From Microbacterium aurum (GTDB taxonomy: Bacteria > Actinomycetota > Actinomycetes > Actinomycetales > Microbacteriaceae), in the NCBI RefSeq assembly GCF_016907815.1, contig NZ_JAFBCQ010000001.1, positions 1,364,001-1,428,000 of the forward strand: a stretch of 64,000 nt of DNA, in the 5' to 3' direction. A program made the translations under genes and the position numbers. Below the pieces are notes generated by a model that ran no database searches, was not told the origin of the DNA, and saw only the letters and a program-made list of their open reading frames with translations. Below are positions 8,426-17,538 of the stretch, piece after piece. Each line of letters starts with the position of its first letter. Positions within the stretch are counted from its first letter, which is position 1.

Positions 8426-9655
8426 TCAGTCCAGCAGCATGACGTCGACGGCGTCGCCCGCCGCGACCGCGTCGACCTCGGCGGGGACGACGGCGTACGC
8501 CTCCGCACTGCCGAGGCGCCCCGCGAGGTGCGAGCCACCGGCGGAGGCGGGGGTGACCCGCCACCCGGCGGGATCGGTGCGGTCGATCGTGACGGGCAGG
8601 TACTGGCGCCGGCCGGGCGGAGTGCGCCAGCCGACGGCGGCGGGCAGCCGCAGCACCGGCCGGTGCACCGACGTGCGGCCCTGCAGGGTGAGCAGGGCCG
8701 GGCGCACGAATGCTTCGAAGGAGACGGCCGCGCTGACCGGGTTGCCGGGCAGGCCGAACAGCAGCGTCCGTTCCGCGACCCCGAAGCCCTGCGGCTTGCC
8801 GGGTTGCATCGCGATCTTCCCGAAGGTCATCTGGCCGACGGTCTGCCGCACGACCTCGTACGCGCCGGCGCTGACACCGCCGGTGAAGACGATCGCGTCG
8901 ACGGCGCCCGCGCCCGCCGTGAGCTCGGCGACGAGCGCCGCCAGTTCGGGCCCGGCGTCGTCGACGCTCGCGCGGCGCACGATCTCGGACCCCGCGCCGG
9001 CGGCGAGGTGTGCCAGCAGGATGCCGTTGGACTCCGGGATCTGCCCGCGCTCGAGCGGCGCGCCCGCCGGCACGAGCTCGCTGCCGGTGGAGACGACCGC
9101 GACGCGCGGACGCGCGGCGACCTCGACCCGGTCGATGCCCGCCGCCGCCAGCGCGCCCAGCTGCAGCGGCCCCAGTCGCGTTCCGGCGGGCAGCACGACA
9201 TCGCCCGCGCGCGTGTCCTCGCCGCGGCGGCGCACGTGCGCGCCCTCGGCTCTCGGCGCGGCCGTGACGACGATCTCGCCGAGCGAGTCGGCGAGCCCGC
9301 CCGCGGTGTCCTCGAACGGCACGATCGTGTCGGTCGCCGTGGGGACGGCGGACCCCGTCATGATCCGGATCGCCTGCCCCGGCGCGAGCGGCGGATCGGC
9401 CGGCGAGCCCGCGGGCAGGTCGGCCACGACCCGCAGCCGCCGCGGCGTGTCCCCGGCCGCCGCGACGTCGGCGTACCGGACGGCGAACCCGTCCATCGCG
9501 GAGTTGTCGAACGGCGGCAGATCGACGCGGGCGTGGGCGGGCGCGGCGAGCGTGCGCTCCGCGGCATCCGGCAGCGCCACCGTGACGGCCTGCAGCGGCA
9601 CGACGACGGCGAGGATGCCGGCGAGATGCTCCTCGACCGTCGCCATCGCGCTCAC
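8426..9655 (-). CDS. moeA: Molybdopterin molybdenumtransferase MoeA (Glp)
   Basis: A protein of about 409 residues that inserts molybdate into adenylated molybdopterin. It shows the N-terminal DNSAMDGFAVR motif, the central MPTB domain (VVSTGSELVPAG) and the C-terminal MoeA domain IV. GTG 9655 overlaps the moeZ stop as GTGA and is preferred for coupling; ATG 9646, three codons in, is equally possible. It sits second in the minus-strand MoCo operon. Confidence 0.92.
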   Translation of the reverse strand: MSAMATVEEHLAGILAVVVPLQAVTVALPDAAERTLAAPAHARVDLPPFDNSAMDGFAVRYADVAAAGDTPRRLRVVADLPAGSPADPPLAPGQAIRIMTGSAVPTATDTIVPFEDTAGGLADSLGEIVVTAAPRAEGAHVRRRGEDTRAGDVVLPAGTRLGPLQLGALAAAGIDRVEVAARPRVAVVSTGSELVPAGAPLERGQIPESNGILLAHLAAGAGSEIVRRASVDDAGPELAALVAELTAGAGAVDAIVFTGGVSAGAYEVVRQTVGQMTFGKIAMQPGKPQGFGVAERTLLFGLPGNPVSAAVSFEAFVRPALLTLQGRTSVHRPVLRLPAAVGWRTPPGRRQYLPVTIDRTDPAGWRVTPASAGGSHLAGRLGSAEAYAVVPAEVDAVAAGDAVDVMLLD

Positions 9656-10767
9656 GACCACGCCGCCAGTCCGCCCGCGAGCACGCGCGCGTCGACGCCG
9701 CGGGCGCGCAGCGTCTCGGCGGCCTGTAGTGCGCGGATCCCGTGCGCGCAGATGACGACGACGGGGCCGTCCGCCTCGAGCGCGGACGGATCGGCGAGGA
9801 ACGTGCCGAGCGGGATCAGGACGGAGTCGCGGACGATCCCGGCATCCGTCTCCCACGGTTCGCGCACGTCGAGGAGCGTCGCCGCCTCGTCGGCCTGCGC
9901 CGCGAGCATCTCGGCCGCCGTGACGTGCGGGATCGGCTCCGGTGCGGCCGGCGCGGGGGCGGGGCCGGCGGGCGTCGGCGCGGCGGGGGATGCGGCGGCG
10001 GATGCCGAGTGCAGCGGCACGTCCGTCGTCCGCCCCTGCAAGGCGTCGATGAGCAGCACGCGGCCGAGGAGCGGTTCGCCGACACCGGTGATGAGCTTGA
10101 CGGCCTCGGCGGCCAGGAGCGACCCGACCTGCATCGTCAGGGCGCCGAGCACCCCCACCGCCGCGCAGCTGGGGGCTTCGCCCGCCTGGTCCGGCGGGTG
10201 CAGATCGGCGAGCACGACGGGTTCGCGGCCGGCGGGGGGCCGCGACCAGAACACCGTCACCTGGGCGTGGAACTCCTGCACCACGCCCCACACGAGCGGC
10301 ACGCCGAGCCGCTCGCAGGCGGCCGCGACGACCGCGCGGGTCGCAAAGGTGTCGGAGCCGTCGATGACGAGGTCGGCGCCCGAGAGGAGGGCGTCGGCGT
10401 TGCCGGCATCCAGCCGCTCGCGCACGGCGCGGACGACCGTGTGCGGGCTGAGCTCGGCTGCGGCGCGAACGGCGGAGTCGACCTTCGGGGCGCCCACGTC
10501 GGCGAGACGGTGCAGCACCTGCCGCTGCAGGTTCGGCAGATCGACGGCGTCATCGTCGATGACGGTCAGGATGCCGACACCGGCGGCCGCGAGGGCGAGC
10601 ACGGCCGGTGACCCGAGGCCCCCGGCGCCCACGATCGCGACGTGCGCCGCCGCCAGGCGGCGCTGGGATTCCTCGCCGAAACCGCGCAGCACGGCGTGCC
10701 GCTGCGTGCGCTCGCGCTCGTCCGCGGGGAGCGCGGCGACGGGCGCGACGAGCGGGGGCAGCGGCAT
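9652..10767 (-). CDS. moeZ: MoeZ-type E1-like adenylyltransferase/sulfurtransferase (ThiF + rhodanese)
   Basis: A 371-residue protein that adenylates the MoaD C-terminus and then supplies sulfur to it. Residues ~1-245 are a ThiF/MoeB E1 fold (GAGGLGSPAVLALAAAGVG ATP loop; catalytic-region Cys in PSCAAVGVLG). A Pro/Ala linker joins it to a rhodanese domain, with active-site Cys in VICAHGIRA, at about 280-371. The CxxC zinc pairs of E. coli MoeB are absent, as in other actinobacterial MoeZ proteins. First gene of the minus-strand operon and divergent from the HTH-TOBE regulator. Confidence 0.92.
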   Translation of the reverse strand: MPLPPLVAPVAALPADERERTQRHAVLRGFGEESQRRLAAAHVAIVGAGGLGSPAVLALAAAGVGILTVIDDDAVDLPNLQRQVLHRLADVGAPKVDSAVRAAAELSPHTVVRAVRERLDAGNADALLSGADLVIDGSDTFATRAVVAAACERLGVPLVWGVVQEFHAQVTVFWSRPPAGREPVVLADLHPPDQAGEAPSCAAVGVLGALTMQVGSLLAAEAVKLITGVGEPLLGRVLLIDALQGRTTDVPLHSASAAASPAAPTPAGPAPAPAAPEPIPHVTAAEMLAAQADEAATLLDVREPWETDAGIVRDSVLIPLGTFLADPSALEADGPVVVICAHGIRALQAAETLRARGVDARVLAGGLAAWS

Positions 10768-10867
10768 GGGATCAGGGTAACCCTCCGGGTGTGCGGTGGC
10801 GGGCGCGCGTCGACCGTGGAAACCGCGGCTGCGGAATAAAACCGGTGAGAGATCCGCGTGTGCGGGA

Positions 10868-10873
10868 TAGTTT
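10868..10873 (+). promoter_or_regulatory. -10 box TAGTTT, leaderless promoter of the molybdate regulator/mod operon
   Basis: TAGTTT ends 6 nt before ATG 10880 in the 112-bp divergent space between moeZ and the regulator, the likely site of molybdate-responsive control of both sides. Confidence 0.45.
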
Positions 10874-10879
10874 GGCTGC

Positions 10880-11272
10880 ATGAGCGCATACCGCATCTCC
10901 GACGCCGCCCGTCTGCTGGGCGTCAGCGACGACACCGTGCGCCGGTGGGTCGACCAGGGCGTCCTGTCGACGACCGGCAGGACCCCCGTCGAGATCCCCG
11001 GCGCCGACCTCGCGGCCAAGGCCGTCGAGCTCGCTCGCGTGCCCGGCGACCCCACCGACGTGCTCTCCAGCGCCCGCAACCGCTTCACGGGCCTCGTCAC
11101 GCGCGTCCAGGTCGACGGGGTCATGGCGCAGGTCGACGTCCAGTCCGGGCCGCACCGCGTCGTCTCCCTCATGTCGGCCGAGGCTGTCCGGGAGCTGAAC
11201 CTCGAGCCCGGCTCGCTCGCCGTCGCCGTCGTCAAGGCCACCACCGTCATCGTCGAGACCCCGAGGGACTGA
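10880..11272 (+). CDS. HTH-TOBE molybdate-binding regulator (molbindin-like)
   Basis: A 130-residue protein. Residues 3-45 are a MerR/excisionase-like helix-turn-helix (YRISDAARLLGVSDDTVRRW). Residues ~63-127 are a TOBE/Mop domain (SARNRFTGLVTRVQVDGVMA...), the molybdate-binding fold of ModE and molbindins. It is short compared with ModE (~260 residues) because only one TOBE module is present. It sits immediately before modA (2-nt gap) and divergent from the MoCo operon, so it is a good candidate for the local molybdenum sensor. Function is inferred from domains and context. Confidence 0.85.
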   Translation: MSAYRISDAARLLGVSDDTVRRWVDQGVLSTTGRTPVEIPGADLAAKAVELARVPGDPTDVLSSARNRFTGLVTRVQVDGVMAQVDVQSGPHRVVSLMSAEAVRELNLEPGSLAVAVVKATTVIVETPRD

Positions 11273-11274
11273 TC

Positions 11275-12072
11275 ATGCGCCGCACATCGCTCACCGCCCT
11301 GGCCGCCGTGGCCGCCGCCGTCCTCGCCCTCACCGGCTGCGCGTCCGCAGACACCGCTCCGGTGGCGACGCCATCGGAGACGGACGCCGCCGCGACGCTG
11401 TCGGGCAGCCTGACGATCTCGGCCGCGGCCTCCCTCGCCGCCGCCTTCGACGAGCTCGCGGCCGAGTTCGAGGCCGCCCACCCCGAGGTCGATGTCCTGC
11501 CGATCAGCTACGACGGGTCGTCGACGCTCGCGACGCAGATCATCGAGGGCGCCCGCGTCGACGTGTTCGCCTCGGCCGACGAGAAGAACATGCAGAAGGT
11601 CGTGGATGCCGGTCTCGCGAGCGACCCCGAGCCGTTCGCCACGAACGTGCTCACGCTCGTCGTCCCGACGGGGAATCCCGGTGGCGTGACCGGTCTCGCC
11701 GATCTCGCGAAGCCCGACCTCAACGTCGTCCTGTGCGCCGCCGAGGTGCCCTGCGGCGCGGCGTCGGCGACACTCCTGCAGAACGCCGGCGTGACGGCAT
11801 CCGTCGACAGCTATGAGCAGAATGTGACGGCGGTGCTGACGAAAGTGGCGAGCGGCGAGGCCGACGCGGGGCTCGTGTACGTGACCGATGCGGCCACGAC
11901 GACCGACGTCGAGACGGTCGACACCCCCGGCGCCGACGCGGTCGTGAACACCTACCCCCTGGTCGCGCTGAACGGTGCTGCGAACCCCGAGGCGGCGAGC
12001 GCGTTCGTCGCGTTCGTGCTGTCGGACCGGGGCCAGCAGATGCTGAGCGCGCTCGGATTCGGGGCGCCGTGA
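11275..12072 (+). CDS. modA: Molybdate ABC transporter substrate-binding lipoprotein ModA
   Basis: A 265-residue secreted lipoprotein: N-terminal MRR, a hydrophobic stretch and lipobox LTGC with lipidated C22. The mature part has the ModA features LTISAAASLAAAFDELAAEF (oxyanion-binding serines) and NVLTLVVPTGNP. It captures molybdate or tungstate outside the cell for ModBC. ATG 11275 lies 2 nt after the regulator's stop, making a regulator-modABC operon. Confidence 0.95.
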   Translation: MRRTSLTALAAVAAAVLALTGCASADTAPVATPSETDAAATLSGSLTISAAASLAAAFDELAAEFEAAHPEVDVLPISYDGSSTLATQIIEGARVDVFASADEKNMQKVVDAGLASDPEPFATNVLTLVVPTGNPGGVTGLADLAKPDLNVVLCAAEVPCGAASATLLQNAGVTASVDSYEQNVTAVLTKVASGEADAGLVYVTDAATTTDVETVDTPGADAVVNTYPLVALNGAANPEAASAFVAFVLSDRGQQMLSALGFGAP

Positions 12073-12103
12073 CCACGGACCGCATCGGCGGCATGGCGAG
12101 CCG

Positions 12104-12919
12104 ATGAGCGAGCGGCGGGGGTTCGTGCCGCAGGTGCTGGTGGTGCCTGCCGTGCTGGGTCTCGCCCTGCTCGTCGTGCCGCTCACCGCTCTCGTCGGCC
12201 GTGTGGACTGGTCGACGCTCTGGGCCGACGTGACCTCGCCGGCGGCGCTGTCGGCGCTGGGACTGTCGGTGGTGACCGCCGCGATCGCCACCGTGGTGTG
12301 CGCCGTGCTCGGCGTGCCGCTGGCCCTGCTCATCGCCCGGTCCGGCGCGCGCGTCGCGGCGCTGCTTCGTGCCGTCGTGACGGTGCCGCTCGTCCTGCCG
12401 CCGATGGTCGGCGGCGTCGCGCTGCTGTTCCTGCTCGGCCGCAACGGGTGGCTCGGCCGGCTGCTCGGCGAGGTCGGCATCCAGGTGCCGTTCACAACGG
12501 CGGCCGTCGTCATCGCGCAGGCCTTCGTCGCGCTGCCGTTCCTCGTGCTCGCGCTCGAGGGGTCGCTGCGGGCCACCGGCGTCGGCTATGAACAGGCCGC
12601 CGCGGCGCTCGGCGCGGGACGGTGGCGGATCCTCTGGCGGGTGACGCTGCCGCTCGCGGCGCCGGGACTGCTGGCCGGCATCGTGCTGTGCTTCGCGCGC
12701 GCGGTCGGCGAGTTCGGCGCGACGGCCCTGTTCGCCGGCAACGCCCCCGGCGTCACCCAGACGATGCCCCTCGCGATCTACACCGCCTTCAATGGCGCGG
12801 GTGTCTCGCAGGGGACGGCGGTGGCGCTGTCGCTCCTCCTGCTGATCACCGCCGTCGCGGCGCTGCTGCTCGTGCGCGCCTGGCGACCGGGACCATCGAG
12901 CGCGGCGGTCGGACGGTGA
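12104..12919 (+). CDS. modB: Molybdate ABC transporter permease ModB
   Basis: A 271-residue integral membrane permease with about six transmembrane segments. The EAA-type cytoplasmic loop AAAALGAGRWRILWRVTLPLAAPG docks to ModC, and the segment ARAVGEFGATALFAGNAPG is highly typical of ModB. ATG 12104 (MSERRGF) follows modA by 31 nt. It overlaps modC by GTGA. Confidence 0.95.
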   Translation: MSERRGFVPQVLVVPAVLGLALLVVPLTALVGRVDWSTLWADVTSPAALSALGLSVVTAAIATVVCAVLGVPLALLIARSGARVAALLRAVVTVPLVLPPMVGGVALLFLLGRNGWLGRLLGEVGIQVPFTTAAVVIAQAFVALPFLVLALEGSLRATGVGYEQAAAALGAGRWRILWRVTLPLAAPGLLAGIVLCFARAVGEFGATALFAGNAPGVTQTMPLAIYTAFNGAGVSQGTAVALSLLLLITAVAALLLVRAWRPGPSSAAVGR

Positions 12920-13965
12920 CCGGCGCGGCGCTCGACGCGCACGTCGTCGTGCGGCGGCGCGGGTTCGTCCTGGATGCCGCGGTCACCGTCGCCGGCGGCG
13001 AGGTCATCGCCGTCATGGGTCCGAGCGGCGCCGGCAAGTCCACCCTCCTGGCGGTGGTCTCGGGGCTGCTGCGCTCCCGCGAGGGACACGTGCGGGTGGG
13101 CGGCCGCGACGTGTCCACGCCCGAACGGCAGGTCGCGCCGCAACGCCGGGGTGTCGTGCTGCTCGGGCAGGAGCCGCACCTGTTCCCGCACCTCACCGCG
13201 CGCGACAATGTCGCCTTCGGACTGCGGCGCCGCGGGGTCCGCCGCGGACAGGCGCGCGCAGAGGCCGAGGAGTGGCTGGCCCGGACCGGCCTCGCCGACC
13301 ACGCCGGCCACGCGCCTCGGGAGCTGTCCGGCGGTCAGCAGCAGCGCGTCGCGCTGGCGCGCGCGCTCGCGACGCGGCCCGAGGTGCTGCTGCTCGACGA
13401 GCCGCTCACGGCCCTCGATGTCGAGACCGCCGCCGACATCCGCGCCCTGCTCGCGACACAGCTGCCGGCCGCGGGCACGACGACCGTCATGGTGACCCAC
13501 AGTGCCGTCGACGCCGTAGCGCTCGCGTCGCGGCTCGTCGTGCTGGAGGGCGGGCGGGTGTCGCAGGACGGGCCGATCCGCGATGTGCTGACGACCCCCG
13601 CCACGGCGTTCGGCGCGATGATCGCGGGCGTCGGCCGGGTCACCGGCACCGTCGCGGGCGGCGTGTGGCAGGCGGGTGCGCTCGCCGTGCCGGCGGGAGG
13701 TGTGGCCGAGGGGAGCGCCGTCGCCTACCTGCCGCCCGGCGCTGTGCGCCTCGCCGACCCGCGGGAAGCGGCATCCGTCGCCGGTGCGTGGCGCGCGCGC
13801 GTCGCGCGGCTGGAGCCGACGGTCGCGGGCGTCCGGGTGGTGACGACCGGCCCCGAGGTCGCCGTGGATGTGCCGGTCGCGACGGTTGCCGAGCGGAGCA
13901 TCGCGGCGGGTGGTGAGATCGGGATGCGGGTGGACCTCGCCGCCGTGCGGATCGTCGCGGAGTGA
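12916..13965 (+). CDS. modC: Molybdate ABC transporter ATP-binding protein ModC
   Basis: A 349-residue ABC ATPase energising ModB. Walker A GPSGAGKST is at 35-43, signature LSGGQQQ at about 137-143, Walker B LLLDEPLTALD follows, and a C-terminal TOBE-like molybdate-binding region runs from about 275 to the end. GTG 12916 overlaps the modB stop. The frame is open far upstream inside modB, but that is a shadow. It converges on cydC with a 37-bp gap and no clear terminator. Confidence 0.93.
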   Translation: MTGAALDAHVVVRRRGFVLDAAVTVAGGEVIAVMGPSGAGKSTLLAVVSGLLRSREGHVRVGGRDVSTPERQVAPQRRGVVLLGQEPHLFPHLTARDNVAFGLRRRGVRRGQARAEAEEWLARTGLADHAGHAPRELSGGQQQRVALARALATRPEVLLLDEPLTALDVETAADIRALLATQLPAAGTTTVMVTHSAVDAVALASRLVVLEGGRVSQDGPIRDVLTTPATAFGAMIAGVGRVTGTVAGGVWQAGALAVPAGGVAEGSAVAYLPPGAVRLADPREAASVAGAWRARVARLEPTVAGVRVVTTGPEVAVDVPVATVAERSIAAGGEIGMRVDLAAVRIVAE

Positions 13966-14002
13966 GACGGCACGCGAACCGCGCCGCCCGGCCCGCGAGC
14001 GC

Positions 14003-15703
14003 TCACGACGCGGCCGAGCCGTCTTCCAGCCGCACGGTCCGGTCGACGAGACCCGCCGGCACCGTCACATGCGAGATGAGCACGACCGCCTGATCGGGTC
14101 CGACGGCGCCGAGCAGGTCGGTGAGCAGGGCGTCGGAGGCCGCAGGATCCACGCCCGCGGTCGGCTCGTCGAGAACGAGCACCGGGAAGGCGCGCAGGAT
14201 GCCGCGGGCCAGCGCGATCCGCTGCGCCTGACCGCCCGAGACGAGCGCCCCGCGCTCGCCGACGCGGGCGTCGAGGCCCCCGCGCTCGCGCAGCCAGGCG
14301 CCCAGGCCCACCCGCTCCAGGACGGCTTCGAGCTCGGCATCCGTCGCCGTGTCGCGCGCGAACAGGAGGTTCTGCCGGATGTCCTCGTCGAACAGCATCG
14401 GCTGCTGCTCGCAGAGGCCGACGGTGCGCCGGACGGCGTCGGCCGACAGCTCACGGACGTCCGTGCCGCCGAGGGAATATGTCCCTGTCGCGGGCTCCAG
14501 GAAGCGGACGAGCACGTGGGCGAGTGTCGTCTTTCCCGCGCCGCTGGATCCGACGACGAGCAGGCGCTCGCCGGGGCGCACGTCGAGGTCGATGCCGTGG
14601 AGCGCCGGTGCCGCGGCACCGGGCCAGCGCGCGGAGACGCCGCGCAGCCGCAGACCGGCGCCGTCGGCGGAGGTCAGGGGCGCGGCGACGGCGGAGGGCT
14701 CGGTCGCCTCCGCCGGAAGCTCGGCGGGGATCTCGTCGGGGACGGATGCCGCGATGCGCTCGGCCGCGGCACGCACCTGGCGCCACGACGACGCGGCCAG
14801 CGGCACGGCGGTGAACACCTCGAAGACGGCCATCGGCACGAGCACCGCGACCGCGAACGCGGGTGCGGTGAGGGTGCCGTCGCCGACGGCGGGTGCGGCG
14901 GCGAGCACCGCGAGCACCGAGGCGGCGCCGGCCAGCAGCGAGACGAGGGCGGTCGTGCCGGCCTGCGCTGCGGCGCGTCGGACCACTGCGCGGCGGAGCG
15001 CCGCGTCGGCGCTGCGGATCCGCTCGCGCGCCGCCGGCTCCGCGCCGTAGGCCACGAGGACGTCGAGGCTGCCGAGATGGTCGAGCACGGCGTCGGCCAG
15101 CCGCGCGCGCAGCGGGGCGATCGACCGTTCGGCGCGCGAGCCGGCGGCCCAGCCCCAGCCGGTCGCGATGACGCCCGCGACGACGAGGCACGCGAGCAGC
15201 GTGAGCGCGGCCGGCCACCACACGAACGCGATCAGCACGACGGCACCGAGCGCGACGCTCGCGGACGACACGAGCGGCAGCACGACCCGCAGCGGCAGGT
15301 TCTGCAGCTCGTCCACGTCGTCGACGAGGGCGCCGAGCACCGAGCCGCGGCGCGTGCGGGTGAGCCCGTCGGGGGCGAGCGGAATGAGCCGGCGGACGAG
15401 GTCGGTGCGCGTCGTGGCGAGTTGCCGCAGGGCCGCGTCGTGGCTCGCGAGGCGCTCGGTGTAGCGGAAGGCCGCGCGGCTGAGGGCGAACGCGCGGACG
15501 CCGACGACGGCGGTGCCGAGGAACAGGACCGGCGGCTGCTCGCTCGCGAACACGATGAGCCAGGCGCTGCAGGCGAGGAGGGCGACGGCGGACGCCTCGG
15601 ACAGGAAGCCGCTCGCGGCTCCCGGCCAGAACCGGCGCCAGGGCGGCATCGCCCGGCGGAGGATCGCGGTGGGCGACCCCGACGTGTCGGCGGATGCGCT
15701 CAC
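14003..15703 (-). CDS. cydC: Cytochrome bd assembly ABC exporter subunit CydC
   Basis: A 566-residue half-transporter: six-helix membrane domain (1-~310), then an ATPase with Walker A VGSSGAGKTT, signature LVSGGQAQR and Walker B VLVLDEPTAGVD. With CydD it exports cysteine/glutathione, or handles haem, needed to mature the bd oxidase. GTG 15703 overlaps the cydD stop as GTGA. A large open frame continues upstream through cydD out of phase, which is not real. Confidence 0.92.
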   Translation of the reverse strand: MSASADTSGSPTAILRRAMPPWRRFWPGAASGFLSEASAVALLACSAWLIVFASEQPPVLFLGTAVVGVRAFALSRAAFRYTERLASHDAALRQLATTRTDLVRRLIPLAPDGLTRTRRGSVLGALVDDVDELQNLPLRVVLPLVSSASVALGAVVLIAFVWWPAALTLLACLVVAGVIATGWGWAAGSRAERSIAPLRARLADAVLDHLGSLDVLVAYGAEPAARERIRSADAALRRAVVRRAAAQAGTTALVSLLAGAASVLAVLAAAPAVGDGTLTAPAFAVAVLVPMAVFEVFTAVPLAASSWRQVRAAAERIAASVPDEIPAELPAEATEPSAVAAPLTSADGAGLRLRGVSARWPGAAAPALHGIDLDVRPGERLLVVGSSGAGKTTLAHVLVRFLEPATGTYSLGGTDVRELSADAVRRTVGLCEQQPMLFDEDIRQNLLFARDTATDAELEAVLERVGLGAWLRERGGLDARVGERGALVSGGQAQRIALARGILRAFPVLVLDEPTAGVDPAASDALLTDLLGAVGPDQAVVLISHVTVPAGLVDRTVRLEDGSAAS

Positions 15704-17430
15704 GCGGCCACCTCCGCGGGCTGCAGCGAGACGATCGTGTCGGCGATCGCGCGGGCGGTGGGGCGGTGCGAGACGAGCAGGACGGTCGCGCCGTCGTCGG
15801 CGAGGGTGCGGACGGCGCGCCACAGGCCCTGCTCGGTCGCGGCATCCAGCGCGGCGCTCGGCTCGTCGAGCGCGATGACGGGCGCGTGACCGCTCAGGTG
15901 CCGGTAGATCGCGCGGGCGACGGCGACCCGCTGCGCCTGTCCGCCGGAGAGCCCGGCCCCCTGCACGCCGAGTTCGGTCGCCGGGTCGAGCCCCGCCGCC
16001 TGGGAGAGGTGCAGGGCGCGGCGCGCGAGCGCTCGGGGGCCCGCGACTTCCGCATCGGCCCCGTCGCTGCCGACCGGTCCGGTCGCGGGGTCGCCGAGGC
16101 GCACGTTGTCCTCGATGGTGCCCGCGATGAGACCGGGCTGCTGTCCCGCCCACGCGAGCCACGCGGACGGCGCGAGCGCGCGGACGTCCCGTCCGGCGAC
16201 GGTCGCGGTGCCCTCGAACCCGGCGGCGCCGCGCAGGGCGGCGAGCACGCTGGTCTTGCCGCTGCCGCTCGGCCCCTCGATGAGGGTGACGGTCCCCGGC
16301 TCGGCCGTGAACGACACCGCCGGCAGCAGTCGCTCGCCGCGGCGGACGCGCAGCCCGTGCACGACGACGGCCGGCGTATCCGCGGCATCCGTCACCGCTC
16401 CCGCCGTGCCCTCCGCGGCATCCGTCTTCGGCACCGCTTCGGCTGCCGCGTCGAGGACCGCGAAGACGTCGTCGGTCGCGGCGACGCCCTCCGCGGCGGC
16501 GTGGAACTGCACGCCGACCTGGCGCAGCGGCAGGTAGGCCTCCGGTGCCAGCAGCAGGACGAACAGGCCGACGGCGAGCGTGAGCGACCCGTCGATGAGC
16601 CGGAACCCGATCGAGACGGCGACGATCGCGACGGAGATCGAGGCGAGCAGCTCGAGCGCGAAGCCGGAGAGGAAGGAGACCCGCAGCACCCGCATGGTCT
16701 CGCGTCGATACGACGCGGTGACCTTCTCGATCGACGACACGGCGCGGTACTGCCGGCTGAACAGCTTCAGCGTCGACAGCCCCCGCACGGTGTCGGCGAA
16801 GCGCGCCGCCAGCCGGCCGAGGGTCTGCCACTGCGCGTTCTGCACGGCGCGCGTGGCGAGGCCGATGAGCACCATGAACAGGGGGATGAGCGGGATCGTG
16901 AGGATGACCGTGAGGCCCGAGATCCAGTCCTGCCACCACATCACGGCGACGAGAATCGGCGTCGCGATGACCGTCAGCACGAGCTGCGGCAGGTAGCGCG
17001 CGAAGTACGCGTCGAGCGCCTCGAGACCGCGCCCGGCGATGACCGCGAGCCGTGCCGTGTTGCGCTGGGCGAGCCACTCCGGCCCGAGGGCGGCGATCGC
17101 CGTGACCAGCTGCGCCCGCAGCTGCGCCTCGACGCGGGCGGATGCTCGGGCGCAGACGATCTCGCGCGCCCACAGCAGCGCCGCGCGGAGCACGATCACG
17201 CCGGCCAGGGCGGTGAGGATGCCGGTGAGCTCGGCGGCCGGGATGCCGTCGATCACGCCGGTGATCGCGCGCGTGACGAGCCACGCGAACGCCACGATGA
17301 CGAGGGTCTGCGCGACGCCGATCGCCGCGATCGCGACGAAGAACCCTCGCGACGCCGTCGCGTAGCGCAGCAGCCTCGGGTCGACCGGGCGCATGCGCGT
17401 GCGCGCGGGCGTGGGGTCGGCATCCGGCAT
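15700..17430 (-). CDS. cydD: Cytochrome bd assembly ABC exporter subunit CydD
   Basis: A 576-residue half-transporter partner of CydC. The membrane domain includes the conserved TLKLFSRQYRAVSSIEKV loop. The ATPase has Walker A EGPSGSGKTS, signature GLSGGQAQR and Walker B VIALDEPSAALD. ATG 17430 (MPDADPTPARTR) is the best start. It is divergent from moaA (108 bp). In many actinobacteria cydABDC is one operon; here moaA lies between the AB and DC halves on the other strand. Confidence 0.92.
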   Translation of the reverse strand: MPDADPTPARTRMRPVDPRLLRYATASRGFFVAIAAIGVAQTLVIVAFAWLVTRAITGVIDGIPAAELTGILTALAGVIVLRAALLWAREIVCARASARVEAQLRAQLVTAIAALGPEWLAQRNTARLAVIAGRGLEALDAYFARYLPQLVLTVIATPILVAVMWWQDWISGLTVILTIPLIPLFMVLIGLATRAVQNAQWQTLGRLAARFADTVRGLSTLKLFSRQYRAVSSIEKVTASYRRETMRVLRVSFLSGFALELLASISVAIVAVSIGFRLIDGSLTLAVGLFVLLLAPEAYLPLRQVGVQFHAAAEGVAATDDVFAVLDAAAEAVPKTDAAEGTAGAVTDAADTPAVVVHGLRVRRGERLLPAVSFTAEPGTVTLIEGPSGSGKTSVLAALRGAAGFEGTATVAGRDVRALAPSAWLAWAGQQPGLIAGTIEDNVRLGDPATGPVGSDGADAEVAGPRALARRALHLSQAAGLDPATELGVQGAGLSGGQAQRVAVARAIYRHLSGHAPVIALDEPSAALDAATEQGLWRAVRTLADDGATVLLVSHRPTARAIADTIVSLQPAEVAA

Positions 17431-17525
17431 CCTTCGATCCTCGCAGATCCCGCGGGTGGTCGCGGGGGCCGCGAGGGCCGTGAATACCCACGGTCTGCCG
17501 GGTGGGCGGCGCGGACCCCGGCGGG

Positions 17526-17531
17526 TAGCCT
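17526..17531 (+). promoter_or_regulatory. -10 box TAGCCT, leaderless promoter of moaA
   Basis: TAGCCT ends 7 nt before ATG 17539, within the divergent cydD-moaA space. Confidence 0.5.
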
Positions 17532-17538
17532 CGGGGTC

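Noticed and set aside
7445-10780. Very long plus-strand frame (1111 codons) opposite the MoCo operon
   Set aside because: It is antisense to mobA, moaC, moeA and moeZ, is Arg/Gly/Asp-rich without any domain, and reflects high GC at third positions.
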